Below are positions 28,112 through 35,975 of a stretch of DNA of 49,431 bases, piece after piece. Under the pieces are notes generated by a model. The model saw nothing but the letters and a program-made list of their open reading frames with translations. It was not told the origin of the DNA and did no database searches. Position 1 is the first letter of the stretch, and each line of letters starts with the position of its first letter. The stretch is from contig JAIKZS010000048.1 in assembly GCA_024682035.1 (NCBI GenBank), positions 1 to 49,431 of the forward strand. Direction: 5' to 3'. This stretch comes from Bacteroidaceae bacterium (GTDB lineage: Bacteria > Bacteroidota > Bacteroidia > Bacteroidales > Bacteroidaceae). The position numbers and the translations under genes are program-made.

Positions 28112-29212
28112 ATGAAAATACAGTTTTTAATGTTCCCCATCATGGTATTGCTGGCGGTTATTTATATATACACTCGTATCTGGCAAATTTTGCCTTGTAG
28201 TAACCTAACGAAATGGCTCATTACCACCGCACTATTCATCCCTGTTGGTCTGTTTTTCGGTTATATGACTTCAAGAAGCGACATTACAGCTTTTTGGGCT
28301 AACCAAATAATCTCAATAGTGAGTACCTCGTGGATGATCATTTTACTTTACCTGTTTATGACTTTCCTGGTGACAGATTTAGCCCGTTTGTTTATTCCAG
28401 CAATACGTCCTTGGTTCACAAATAGCCTATATGGTACTTTAGGCATTACAACTTTACTTGTTGTGATTTTTGTAAGTGGTAATTTATGGTATCATCACAA
28501 AGTGCGTGTACCACTTACTATCCAAATCAACAAGCCATTAAAGCCCATGAAAGTAATAGGTATTAGTGACCTTCATTTGGGCTATACAATTGGAAAAAAA
28601 GAACTGAACAAATGGGTGGATATGATCAATGAAGAAAAGCCTGATATGGTGCTTATTTCTGGGGACATAATCGACAGTAATATTGTGCCTGTTGAACAGG
28701 AGAAAATGTATGAAGAACTGAGAAGGCTAAATGCTCCAATGGGAGTATATGCCTGCCTGGGGAATCATGACTATTATGCTGATAAAGAAAAGACTGAACA
28801 GTTTGTAAAGAAAGCTGGTATTGTTCCGTTAAAAGATGAAGCTATATTGGTCAACGATGCATTTTATGTTGTTGGCCGGGATGACCGTACTAATGATGAG
28901 CATCGCAAATCAATAATTGAACTAACAAAAGATCTAGACCATGCAAAGCCTATATTTGTAATGGATCATCAGCCTTACCATCTAGAAAGAGCAGCAGCTG
29001 CCGGAGTTGATTTCCAATTATCAGGTCATACCCATCAGGGACAAATTTTTCCAATAAATTTGGTAACAAACTTTGTGTATGAAAAATCACATGGATACAT
29101 ACAAAAGGACAATACGCACATCTACGTTAGTTCTGGTATTGGACTTTGGGGTGGAAAATTCCGTATAGGAACACAAAGTGAATACTTAGTGTTAGATATT
29201 AGTGGATATTAA
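28112..29212 (+). CDS. Membrane-anchored metallophosphoesterase (YaeI-like)
   Basis: The 366-residue protein has about four N-terminal membrane segments (residues 1-140) followed by a calcineurin-type phosphoesterase domain. Metal-binding motifs are SDLHLG (Asp153, His155), SGDIIDS, GNHDYY, a DHQP histidine and GHTHQGQ. This layout matches the YaeI/YkuE group; some relatives act on UDP-2,3-diacylglucosamine or other phosphodiesters, so a cell-envelope lipid substrate is plausible but unproven. It is monocistronic, with a promoter and a bidirectional terminator shared with the opposing winged-helix gene. Confidence 0.9.
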   Translation: MKIQFLMFPIMVLLAVIYIYTRIWQILPCSNLTKWLITTALFIPVGLFFGYMTSRSDITAFWANQIISIVSTSWMIILLYLFMTFLVTDLARLFIPAIRPWFTNSLYGTLGITTLLVVIFVSGNLWYHHKVRVPLTIQINKPLKPMKVIGISDLHLGYTIGKKELNKWVDMINEEKPDMVLISGDIIDSNIVPVEQEKMYEELRRLNAPMGVYACLGNHDYYADKEKTEQFVKKAGIVPLKDEAILVNDAFYVVGRDDRTNDEHRKSIIELTKDLDHAKPIFVMDHQPYHLERAAAAGVDFQLSGHTHQGQIFPINLVTNFVYEKSHGYIQKDNTHIYVSSGIGLWGGKFRIGTQSEYLVLDISGY

Positions 29213-29247
29213 AAAGGATGTGCCTATATGGACACATCCTTTAAATT
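29213..29247. terminator. Bidirectional terminator
   Basis: AAAGGATGTG (29213-29222) pairs perfectly with CACATCCTTT (29233-29242). T-rich sequence follows on both strands, so it can serve the metallophosphoesterase gene and the convergent DUF2582 gene. Confidence 0.8.
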
Positions 29248-29451
29248 TTAATACGCTTGGAAATATTGTTTGCCACCTTCTTCTATTACACCTATTCGGT
29301 CTTCTCGGGCAAGCCATCCAATAGCATAAGCCAGATCTGTAGCATGAAGTTTTGATTGTACAATCATGTCGATAAATGTCATTCGACCAGCCGCCTTCTT
29401 CAAGATATTCCACACTAATCTAGCATTTTTCGCAATTCTATCAGCGTTCAT
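29248..29451 (-). CDS. Winged helix-turn-helix protein (DUF2582)
   Basis: The 67-residue protein has the compact DUF2582 pattern: an N-terminal helix with VWNILKKA, a middle helix, and LAYAIGWLAREDRIGVIEEGG, where the wing of the winged helix should lie. It may bind DNA; the targets are unknown. Unusually for this genome, a strong Shine-Dalgarno-like AAGGAG (29460-29465) lies 8 bases before the ATG, which supports this start. It is convergent with the metallophosphoesterase gene. A longer reading frame in another phase over the same DNA is a shadow. Confidence 0.85.
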   Translation of the reverse strand: MNADRIAKNARLVWNILKKAAGRMTFIDMIVQSKLHATDLAYAIGWLAREDRIGVIEEGGKQYFQAY

Positions 29452-29600
29452 GGTATTATCTCCTTAGGTTTATTAATATCGTGTTTATTTTATCACACCC
29501 TAAAGATAAAACTATTTTTCCAAACAACCTAATATTTTGAAAGGAAATATTCATATTTTAATAAAAAAAAGTAGCGATTATGCATTTTTAATCACTTTAA

Positions 29601-29631
29601 TTGGTTTATTTAAACTCTTTTCACTAACTTG
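29601..29631 (+). promoter_or_regulatory. Probable relA promoter
   Basis: TTG (29601-29603) is followed 21 bp later by TAACTTG (29625-29631), a slightly shortened -7 box, 22 bases before the relA ATG. Confidence 0.45.
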
Positions 29632-29652
29632 CAGCCTAATATTTGAAATATC

Positions 29653-31869
29653 ATGACAGAACAATCTTTCTTTACAAATGATGAGCGAAAGCTTTTTTTG
29701 GTATTATATCACAAATTACTCAAACTGACAGGGGATTCTTTCATGCCAGAAGATACACATAAGCTAAAGAAACAATTGGTGAAATCTATTGAGTCTGGCA
29801 TGATGAAGCGTGATGTTTTCGACCTGAACCCTTTATTAAATAGTTTGCAAACTGCAATTATTGTGGCCGATGAAATTGGCATGAAACGTGCTTCTATCAT
29901 GGGCGTAATGTTGCATAGATGTGTGAGTTCAGGAGCATGTACCATTGACGAGGTGAACGATATTTTTGGTTCCGATGTTGCACGTATTGTCAGAGGACTT
30001 ATTAGGATACAAGAACTTTATGTGAAAAGTCCATCAATAGAATCAGAAAACTTTCGCAAGCTGTTGCTTACTTTTGCAGAAGACATGCGGGTAATACTCA
30101 TCATTATAGCCGATCGTGTGAATATCATGCGTCAAATTCGTGATACTGAAAATGAAGAGGGTCGACTGAAAGTAGCCAATGAAGCTGCCTACCTTTACGC
30201 TCCCCTAGCCCACAAGTTAGGCCTATATGCGTTAAAATCAGAACTTGAAGATCTTTCACTTAAATATACAGAGCATGACATTTACTACCATATTAAAGAC
30301 AAGCTTAATGAAACAAAAAAGAGTCGAGATGCTTACATCGCTCGATTCATAGGTCCTTTGCAGAAAAACCTAGATGATGCTGGGCTGAAATTCCACATTA
30401 AAGGGCGTACCAAATCTATACATTCCATTTATCAGAAGATGAAAAAACAGAAATGTCCATTTGAGGGTGTGTATGATTTGTTTGCCATCAGAGTTATTTT
30501 GGATTCCCCTATTGAAAAAGAAAAAATGCAATGTTGGCAAGTATATAGTATTGTAACCGACATGTACCAGCCTAATCCCAAACGCTTACGCGATTGGTTA
30601 TCTGTTCCAAAAAGCAATGGATACGAGTCACTGCACATAACTGTCATGGGACCGGAAGGGAAATGGGTAGAAGTGCAAATTCGTACAGAGCGAATGGACG
30701 ACGTGGCTGAAAGGGGCTTAGCTGCTCATTGGCGATATAAAGGCATTAAAGGAGAAACAGGTATTGACGATTGGTTAACGTCAGTACGTGAGGCCTTGGA
30801 AAGCTCGGAAGGAACAGGATTGGAGGCAATGGATCAGTTTAAAATGGATCTATATGAAGACGAAGTTTTTGTTTTTACCCCCAAAGGAGATTTGTATAAA
30901 CTGCCAAAAGGTGCTACTGTGCTGGATTTTGCTTTTATGGTACATACCAAATTAGGTTGCACTTGTACTGGTGGCAAAGTAAATGGGAAAAATGTGCCAA
31001 TACGTCAAGAACTTAAAAGTGGAGATCAGGTAGAGATTATGTCATCTGCTTCACAAACGCCTAAACAAGGATGGCTTAAAATAGTGGTTACCTCGAAAGC
31101 ACGTACAAAAATAAAACAAGCTCTAAAGGAAACGGAAGCCAAACAAAGTGCTTTTGCAAAAGAAGAATTGGAACGTAAATTAAAAAACCGCAAAATTGAC
31201 TTTGATGAATCTGTAATAATGAAGGTGATTAAACGTATGGGATACAAAATTATCACCGATTTCTATCAGAACTTAGCTAATGGAACTTTAGACACCAATA
31301 CTGTTATAGACGAGTATGTTGAGCAGTTAAAACGTGAAACAGAAACTGTGGAAACGCAAACGCGAACTGCTGAGGGATTCAGCCTACAAAAAATGGAGGG
31401 CGAAGAAGAGGATACTCATGAAGATGTATTGGTGATAGACCAGAATCTTAAGGGGATACAATACCAACTGGCGCAATGTTGTCATCCTATATATGGTGAT
31501 GATATCTTCGGATTTGTAAGCATTAAAAGAGGCATAATGATTCATCGAACCAATTGTCCCAATGCTCATGATATGAGAGAGAGATACGGTTATCGTATTG
31601 TTAAAGCCCGGTGGGCAGGAAAATCGATTGGTTCTCAATATCCAATTACACTGATGGTTGTTGGACATGATGATATAGGCATCGTTACTAATATCACCTC
31701 TATTATCAACAAAGAAGTTGGTATTAATTTGAGGAGTATTGGTATTGAAGCCAATGATGGCTTGTTCAGTGGACAGCTTACAGTGATGGTAAGTGACACC
31801 TCGAAATTAAATGCTTTGATTAAAAAACTAAAAACCGTGAAAGGTGTAAAGAATATTAGCAGATTATGA
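29653..31869 (+). CDS. relA: RelA/SpoT-type (p)ppGpp synthetase with degenerate hydrolase domain
   Basis: The 738-residue protein has the long RSH layout: HD-type hydrolase region (about 40-170), synthetase (about 220-360), TGS (about 395-455), zinc-finger-like CCHP (near residue 612) and C-terminal ACT (about 660-738). The synthetase looks intact: GRTKSIHSIYQKM, VYDLFAIRV, PKSNGYESLH and VEVQIRT are all visible, with RLRD (311-314) at the RxKD/ExDD position. In the hydrolase region the canonical HD pair reads His88-Arg89, the following ED positions are serines, and the first histidine (HPxxVA) is replaced. It should therefore make but not degrade (p)ppGpp. Its stop overlaps the dgkA start by 4 bases. 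Confidence 0.93.
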   Translation: MTEQSFFTNDERKLFLVLYHKLLKLTGDSFMPEDTHKLKKQLVKSIESGMMKRDVFDLNPLLNSLQTAIIVADEIGMKRASIMGVMLHRCVSSGACTIDEVNDIFGSDVARIVRGLIRIQELYVKSPSIESENFRKLLLTFAEDMRVILIIIADRVNIMRQIRDTENEEGRLKVANEAAYLYAPLAHKLGLYALKSELEDLSLKYTEHDIYYHIKDKLNETKKSRDAYIARFIGPLQKNLDDAGLKFHIKGRTKSIHSIYQKMKKQKCPFEGVYDLFAIRVILDSPIEKEKMQCWQVYSIVTDMYQPNPKRLRDWLSVPKSNGYESLHITVMGPEGKWVEVQIRTERMDDVAERGLAAHWRYKGIKGETGIDDWLTSVREALESSEGTGLEAMDQFKMDLYEDEVFVFTPKGDLYKLPKGATVLDFAFMVHTKLGCTCTGGKVNGKNVPIRQELKSGDQVEIMSSASQTPKQGWLKIVVTSKARTKIKQALKETEAKQSAFAKEELERKLKNRKIDFDESVIMKVIKRMGYKIITDFYQNLANGTLDTNTVIDEYVEQLKRETETVETQTRTAEGFSLQKMEGEEEDTHEDVLVIDQNLKGIQYQLAQCCHPIYGDDIFGFVSIKRGIMIHRTNCPNAHDMRERYGYRIVKARWAGKSIGSQYPITLMVVGHDDIGIVTNITSIINKEVGINLRSIGIEANDGLFSGQLTVMVSDTSKLNALIKKLKTVKGVKNISRL

Positions 31870-32234
31870 GTTATAGTTTAAAGAAACAACTTAAAAGTTT
31901 TACTTTTGCTTGGAAAGGAATTATCACTTGCGTTGGACACGAGCAAAATATTACATTTCATGTGATTGCAGCAATATTAGTAATTGCTGCAGGTTTCTTT
32001 TTTGACATTTCAAAAATTGAATGGATGCTTGTAATGCTATGCATTGGAATGGTTATTTCTGCTGAGTTGTTCAATTCTACTATTGAAAGACTAGTCGATA
32101 AAGTATCACCGGAATGGAATAAGGCAGCTGGAGAAATTAAGGATATAGCTGCTGGAGCAGTGCTGGTTACAGCAATCGCTGCTGCTATAGTTGGTTTAAT
32201 TATATTTACACCTTATATTTTAGCACATTTTTAA
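31866..32234 (+). CDS. dgkA: Diacylglycerol kinase family membrane protein (DgkA/undecaprenol kinase type)
   Basis: The 122-residue protein has three membrane helices and the DgkA signature VISAELFNSTIERLVD, followed by AGEIKDIAAGAVLV (about 85-102), including the catalytic and metal-binding glutamates. In E. coli the enzyme phosphorylates diacylglycerol; in many other bacteria relatives phosphorylate undecaprenol for cell-wall carrier recycling, which I cannot separate by sequence. Its ATG overlaps the relA stop (ATGA), so it is probably translated by coupling with relA. The MFS gene converges on it from the other strand, with 9 bases between the two stops. Confidence 0.93.
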   Translation: MSYSLKKQLKSFTFAWKGIITCVGHEQNITFHVIAAILVIAAGFFFDISKIEWMLVMLCIGMVISAELFNSTIERLVDKVSPEWNKAAGEIKDIAAGAVLVTAIAAAIVGLIIFTPYILAHF

Positions 32235-32243
32235 TAAGGTTAT

Positions 32244-33209
32244 TTAACCTCTTACTCGTTTTCTTTGAATATAGGGCCAAGTAACAGTGCCAAACATAAT
32301 TAGTGAAATTAATATAGTTATCACACCAAACTGCAAATTACTGTCTATTCTTTCTCCTTCCACCAATCCCAAAATGAACCCTACCTGTATTGCTAGTTGC
32401 AAAGTTGTATTGGCAGTGCAACGTTGGCAGTGATGAGATAACTTTATAAACATTTTGGTCAATGGGGCTACTATCATGGTGAAGCCCACTATCATCACAA
32501 CTCCCAGCCATGAATATGGAGGTAGCAAATTGAGTAACATGCCTATACCAAACATTAGCATGCATACATTCAATGCTGGCATCCAAGCCATTGGCAAGAA
32601 AAATCGATCAAGATTAAAAGTCCCTACTCCTACCGGTGCTCTGAAAGCAACATATATGCCAGCTTCCACAATCATGCTTAGAATGAATAAAATTAATGAT
32701 ATAATTATCAATGTCTTGAAATTAGCAGTTAAATATATTGATGATAAACAACAAACACCCATCAGCAAGCCTAAAGCTCCGGAAAATGCATACATGCGAT
32801 TTCCAGCTCCACGACGGTTAGACTGTGTTATATCAACACTTATAGTAATACCCGCCGCTGTAGCAATAGCAAACGAGGCTCCAGACATAAACATTAAAAG
32901 CATAACCTGCCAAACTTCATTAATGAATATCCAACATCCAAAGAATATTGACGTTGCTAAAGTTGACAACATCAATACATTTTTCCTTCTAAACACATCG
33001 CCTAAAAATGCATGCAAAGGCCCCACTCCTAACATAGCTAACACAAATAATAATAATGAAACAGTCATCTCGTCCTGATTCATTCCCATTAAAAAGCATT
33101 GAGTTGGTAATATAGGAATGATAGACCATACGGCTGTACAAAATAAGCAGTTAGCAATACAGACTCGCCAGAAATCTAGTGTCATTAATTTATGAGTGCT
33201 TTCTTTCAT
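32244..33209 (-). CDS. Short MFS-type transporter
   Basis: From the ATG at 33209 the product has 321 residues and about ten hydrophobic segments. The loop after segment 2 carries FLGDVFRRKN, corresponding to the MFS signature GxxxDRxGRR. The usual MFS length is near 400 residues with 12 helices, so this is a reduced member or has lost two helices. The substrate is unknown. The start overlaps the end of the upstream HAD gene by 20 bases; an ATG at 33185 would avoid the overlap, and a TTG at 33218 is less likely. The pair is one operon. Confidence 0.8.
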   Translation of the reverse strand: MKESTHKLMTLDFWRVCIANCLFCTAVWSIIPILPTQCFLMGMNQDEMTVSLLLFVLAMLGVGPLHAFLGDVFRRKNVLMLSTLATSIFFGCWIFINEVWQVMLLMFMSGASFAIATAAGITISVDITQSNRRGAGNRMYAFSGALGLLMGVCCLSSIYLTANFKTLIIISLILFILSMIVEAGIYVAFRAPVGVGTFNLDRFFLPMAWMPALNVCMLMFGIGMLLNLLPPYSWLGVVMIVGFTMIVAPLTKMFIKLSHHCQRCTANTTLQLAIQVGFILGLVEGERIDSNLQFGVITILISLIMFGTVTWPYIQRKRVRG

Positions 33210-33849
33210 TAACTTCAATTAATTTTTCAAAAGAGAAATCCATGTAGTTATTTAAAATATGGTGGCAAAATGGAGCAATGTCTTCAGCTTTATTAGTAGT
33301 TGCTAAACCTATTACGGTTGCGCCTGAAGATAAACCGGATTTCAGTCCATTAAAAGAGTCTTCAAAGACGAATGTATGATCAGCATCTGTGTTAAAAGTT
33401 CTCATTCCCAACAAATAACAATCGGGATCTGGTTTTGATTTACTAAACACTTCGGCAGTAAAAATACGATCGAACAAACTAGGAATCTCAGGATGAGCAG
33501 CATATACAGCCGCCATTTTTCCCTCATCAGAACTAGTCACAACTGCTGTCATCGCCCCATGTCTCTTCAGGTCTTGCATAAATTCAAGGAATCCATCAAT
33601 ATACTCATACTTCATGTGCTGCTCAAAATATTTCAATTCCTTGTCTATAGTATCCCATTGGTCTGGCATTTCTTTGAAATATGTACTAAAAATAGTTGTC
33701 AAAGTTTGCCCTTTAATGGTTTGCTCCAAGTTATTGTTTTGCAGATAATCAACACCTATTTGGTGCCAGAATACACTGTATTGCGATTCTGTATCCATAA
33801 CAACTCCATCAAAGTCAAACAATACGGAAAATCTCTCTTTAGAATCCAT
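33190..33849 (-). CDS. HAD-superfamily phosphatase (beta-phosphoglucomutase-like)
   Basis: The 219-residue protein has the HAD motifs in order: motif I DFDGVVMDTE with nucleophile Asp12 and Asp14, motif II VVTSS near 106, motif III Lys in SKSKPDPDCY near 141, and motif IV VFEDSFNGLKSG near 165. The helical cap between motifs I and II places it with the beta-PGM/phosphoglycolate phosphatase subfamily I. It probably hydrolyses a sugar phosphate or similar small phosphomonoester in the cytoplasm. It is the first gene of an operon with the MFS gene and is driven by a promoter that abuts a divergent one. Confidence 0.9.
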   Translation of the reverse strand: MDSKERFSVLFDFDGVVMDTESQYSVFWHQIGVDYLQNNNLEQTIKGQTLTTIFSTYFKEMPDQWDTIDKELKYFEQHMKYEYIDGFLEFMQDLKRHGAMTAVVTSSDEGKMAAVYAAHPEIPSLFDRIFTAEVFSKSKPDPDCYLLGMRTFNTDADHTFVFEDSFNGLKSGLSSGATVIGLATTNKAEDIAPFCHHILNNYMDFSFEKLIEVNERKHS

Positions 33850-33877
33850 AAATATTAATAGATATGAAAAACCGTCG

Positions 33878-33885
33878 CAAAATTA
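33878..33885 (-). promoter_or_regulatory. -7 element for the HAD-MFS operon
   Basis: On the minus strand this is TAATTTTG, matching TAnnTTTG, 29 bases before the HAD ATG. It lies 13 bases from the divergent -7 box at 33899, so the two promoters overlap. Confidence 0.6.
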
Positions 33886-33898
33886 CGAAAAATCTCCT

Positions 33899-33906
33899 TA
33901 TATTTG
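33899..33906 (+). promoter_or_regulatory. -7 element for the 149-residue membrane protein gene
   Basis: TATATTTG matches TAnnTTTG, 27 bases before the ATG at 33934, back to back with the HAD promoter. Confidence 0.6.
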
Positions 33907-33933
33907 CAACAAAAACAATAAAACCGAACATTT

Positions 33934-34383
33934 ATGGAAGAGAATATTCGACAAACAGTCGCTACCTTGAAGCGTAATTTCGCTTATTTATGGTTTGCAG
34001 CCTTGTTTGTTATTATATTAGGAGAAACTGGCGGGTTTAATCTTACAGGTGCCTATGCTGATAATGCAAGAGTGGTTTATTTTACAGAAACCATTATTAT
34101 TCTAATAACGTCTTGTTGTATTCCAAGCGCATTAAAACTTTTTGCATGGGTAAAAAAGAAAAAAATTGATGTTGACACAAGCTCTGAAACTGCAATGAGA
34201 CAATATCTGATGTGGAGTACTGTCAGGATTCTACTGTTAGCTATTCCAATTATAACAGGTATTATTGGCTACTATTTAATGCAGAGTACTTCATGTATAC
34301 TTTGTGCATGTATCGGATTAACAGCTTCTTTGTTTTGTGTACCTTCCGAGAAACAGCTTAAGAAAGATTTAATGATAGAATAA
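33934..34383 (+). CDS. Hypothetical membrane protein, about four TM segments
   Basis: I do not recognise a named family. The 149-residue protein has hydrophobic segments at about 17-33, 48-68, 92-115 and 118-134. A basic loop (WVKKKKIDVD) follows the second, and a short charged C-terminus ends the protein. It has its own promoter and precedes fabD by 142 bp, where fabD has a separate promoter box. The length, composition and good promoter support a real gene. No catalytic motif is seen. Confidence 0.75.
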   Translation: MEENIRQTVATLKRNFAYLWFAALFVIILGETGGFNLTGAYADNARVVYFTETIIILITSCCIPSALKLFAWVKKKKIDVDTSSETAMRQYLMWSTVRILLLAIPIITGIIGYYLMQSTSCILCACIGLTASLFCVPSEKQLKKDLMIE

Positions 34384-34484
34384 GTTTTGCACACTATCTT
34401 TTCTTTTGTGCAGATTTTCAATATTTTATGTGCTATTATTTGTTAAATATCAAAATTAGAAAGCCAGAATCAGTTTTTTCATTG

Positions 34485-34492
34485 TATCTTTG
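34485..34492 (+). promoter_or_regulatory. -7 promoter element for fabD
   Basis: TATCTTTG matches TAnnTTTG and lies 34 bases before the ATG at 34526. It overlaps the possible earlier start at 34490, ruling that out. Confidence 0.65.
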
Positions 34493-34525
34493 CACTCGCA
34501 AACAATAAATTATACAAATATTATT

Positions 34526-35413
34526 ATGAAAGCATTTGTTTTTCCTGGGCAAGGTGCTCAGTTTGTAGGCATGGGTAAAGACCTCTATGAAAATAATCCA
34601 TTAGCAAAAGAACTATTTGATAAAGCTAATGATATTTTGGGCTATCGCATAACTGACATCATGTTCAATGGTACTGATGATGAGCTAAAGCAGACAAAGG
34701 TTACTCAACCTGCCGTATTCCTTCATTCAGTTATATCAGCACTCTGTATGGGTAAAAAGTTTACACCAGAAATGACTGCTGGTCATTCACTGGGTGAATT
34801 CTCTGCTTTGGTAGCTGCAGGAGCTCTTAGTTTTGAAGATGGATTAAAATTGGTTTATGCTCGTGCAATGGCTATGCAGAAAGCTTGCGAAGCTCAACCA
34901 TCAACCATGGCAGCAATTATTAACTTGTCTGATGAAAAAGTAGAAGAAATATGCCATCTCGTTTCTTCTGGTGGCAACGTGGTAGTAGCAGCCAATTATA
35001 ACTGTCCAGGCCAGATTGTTATCTCTGGTTCAATAGAAGGCATTAACAAAGCATGCGAATTAATGAAAGCAGCAGGAGCTAAGAGAGCTTTGCCACTGAA
35101 AGTAGGTGGCGCTTTCCATTCTCCTTTGATGCAGCCAGCAAAAGAAGAACTTGAAGCTGCTATTAACTCAACTAAATTTAGTGATCCTAAGTGTCCTGTA
35201 TATCAAAATGTTGATGCTAAACCGCACACTGATGCAGCTGAAATAAAGGCCAATCTTGTAGCACAGCTAACAGCTCCTGTTCGTTGGACACAAATTGTGG
35301 AGAACATGTTAGCTGATGGGGCTGATGACTTTACGGAATGCGGACCAGGTGCTGTATTACAAGGTTTAATCCATAGAGTGAACAAAGAAGTATCTGCACA
35401 CGGTATTGATTAA
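34526..35413 (+). CDS. fabD: Malonyl-CoA:ACP S-malonyltransferase
   Basis: From the ATG at 34526 the product has 295 residues and starts MKAFVFPGQGAQ, the conserved FabD N-terminus. Catalytic Ser88 lies in GHSLGE, Arg113 in YARAMAMQ and His198 in GAFHSPLM. FabD loads malonate from CoA to acyl carrier protein for fatty-acid synthesis. The open frame extends upstream to 34490, but the promoter box and family alignment favour 34526. The last four bases overlap the end of the convergent thioesterase gene. It stands apart from other fab genes in this window. Confidence 0.97.
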   Translation: MKAFVFPGQGAQFVGMGKDLYENNPLAKELFDKANDILGYRITDIMFNGTDDELKQTKVTQPAVFLHSVISALCMGKKFTPEMTAGHSLGEFSALVAAGALSFEDGLKLVYARAMAMQKACEAQPSTMAAIINLSDEKVEEICHLVSSGGNVVVAANYNCPGQIVISGSIEGINKACELMKAAGAKRALPLKVGGAFHSPLMQPAKEELEAAINSTKFSDPKCPVYQNVDAKPHTDAAEIKANLVAQLTAPVRWTQIVENMLADGADDFTECGPGAVLQGLIHRVNKEVSAHGID

Positions 35414-35892
35414 AACAATATCTGCTCATCTTCTAGTTCACATGGTGAAAAGCCCATCTCTTGAGCTTTATCTTGTGGGAATATGAAATAGGTGGCGTTT
35501 GCTTCTGTGCAAACTTCACCTTTTTCATTATAGATAGCAGCTTCAATATTAACCATACCCATACGTTTCCATAGCAAGTGAGCTCGCAAGGTAATCATTG
35601 ATTCTGTTGTCATGAGTGGCTTGTGATATCGTACTTCCAACTTACTAGTTACTCCACTAGTCTGCAATTTACGGAATACGACCCATCCACAAATCTCATC
35701 AATCAGTGTACTTTGAATACCTCCATGCAAAGTATCAATCCATCCTTGATAATGAGTTGATGGTTTCCAGAAACTCACTATGTCGTCACCATCCTCATAA
35801 AATTCCATTTTTACACCAACGGGATTATTGGGGCAACAACCAAAGCAATCATAATGGTCTTTATGTACCCACGGATTCTTAATCTTTCGCAT
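35410..35892 (-). CDS. PaaI-type hotdog thioesterase
   Basis: The 160-residue protein has the hotdog thioesterase signature around residues 50-75 (QGWIDTLHGGIQSTLIDEICGW in two parts), where HGG and the following Asp/Glu form the active-site helix of the PaaI/YdiI group. Such enzymes hydrolyse acyl-CoA thioesters in the cytoplasm. It begins MRKIKNPWVHKDHYDCFGC; a Cys-rich N-terminus of this kind is seen in some hotdog relatives. Its stop overlaps the fabD stop by 4 bases on the opposite strand. A good promoter box lies upstream. The acyl substrate is unknown. Confidence 0.88.
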   Translation of the reverse strand: MRKIKNPWVHKDHYDCFGCCPNNPVGVKMEFYEDGDDIVSFWKPSTHYQGWIDTLHGGIQSTLIDEICGWVVFRKLQTSGVTSKLEVRYHKPLMTTESMITLRAHLLWKRMGMVNIEAAIYNEKGEVCTEANATYFIFPQDKAQEMGFSPCELEDEQILF

Positions 35893-35918
35893 AGTCTGTC
35901 ATTTTTGATTAGTTTTAG

Positions 35919-35926
35919 CAAATATA
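35919..35926 (-). promoter_or_regulatory. -7 promoter element for the thioesterase gene
   Basis: On the minus strand this is TATATTTG, matching TAnnTTTG, 27 bases before the ATG. Confidence 0.6.
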
Positions 35927-35940
35927 AGGATTATTATTCT

Positions 35941-35948
35941 TAACTTCG
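35941..35948 (+). promoter_or_regulatory. Possible -7 element for the EamA transporter gene
   Basis: TAACTTCG differs from TAnnTTTG at one base and lies 28 bases before the ATG at 35976, divergent from the thioesterase promoter. Confidence 0.4.
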
Positions 35949-35975
35949 CATCGTCTAACCTAAAAAAAAGAAATA

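Noticed and set aside
32455-33078. 207-residue plus-strand open frame
   Set aside because: It is the antisense shadow of the MFS transporter gene, whose membrane helices and signature loop are clear on the minus strand.
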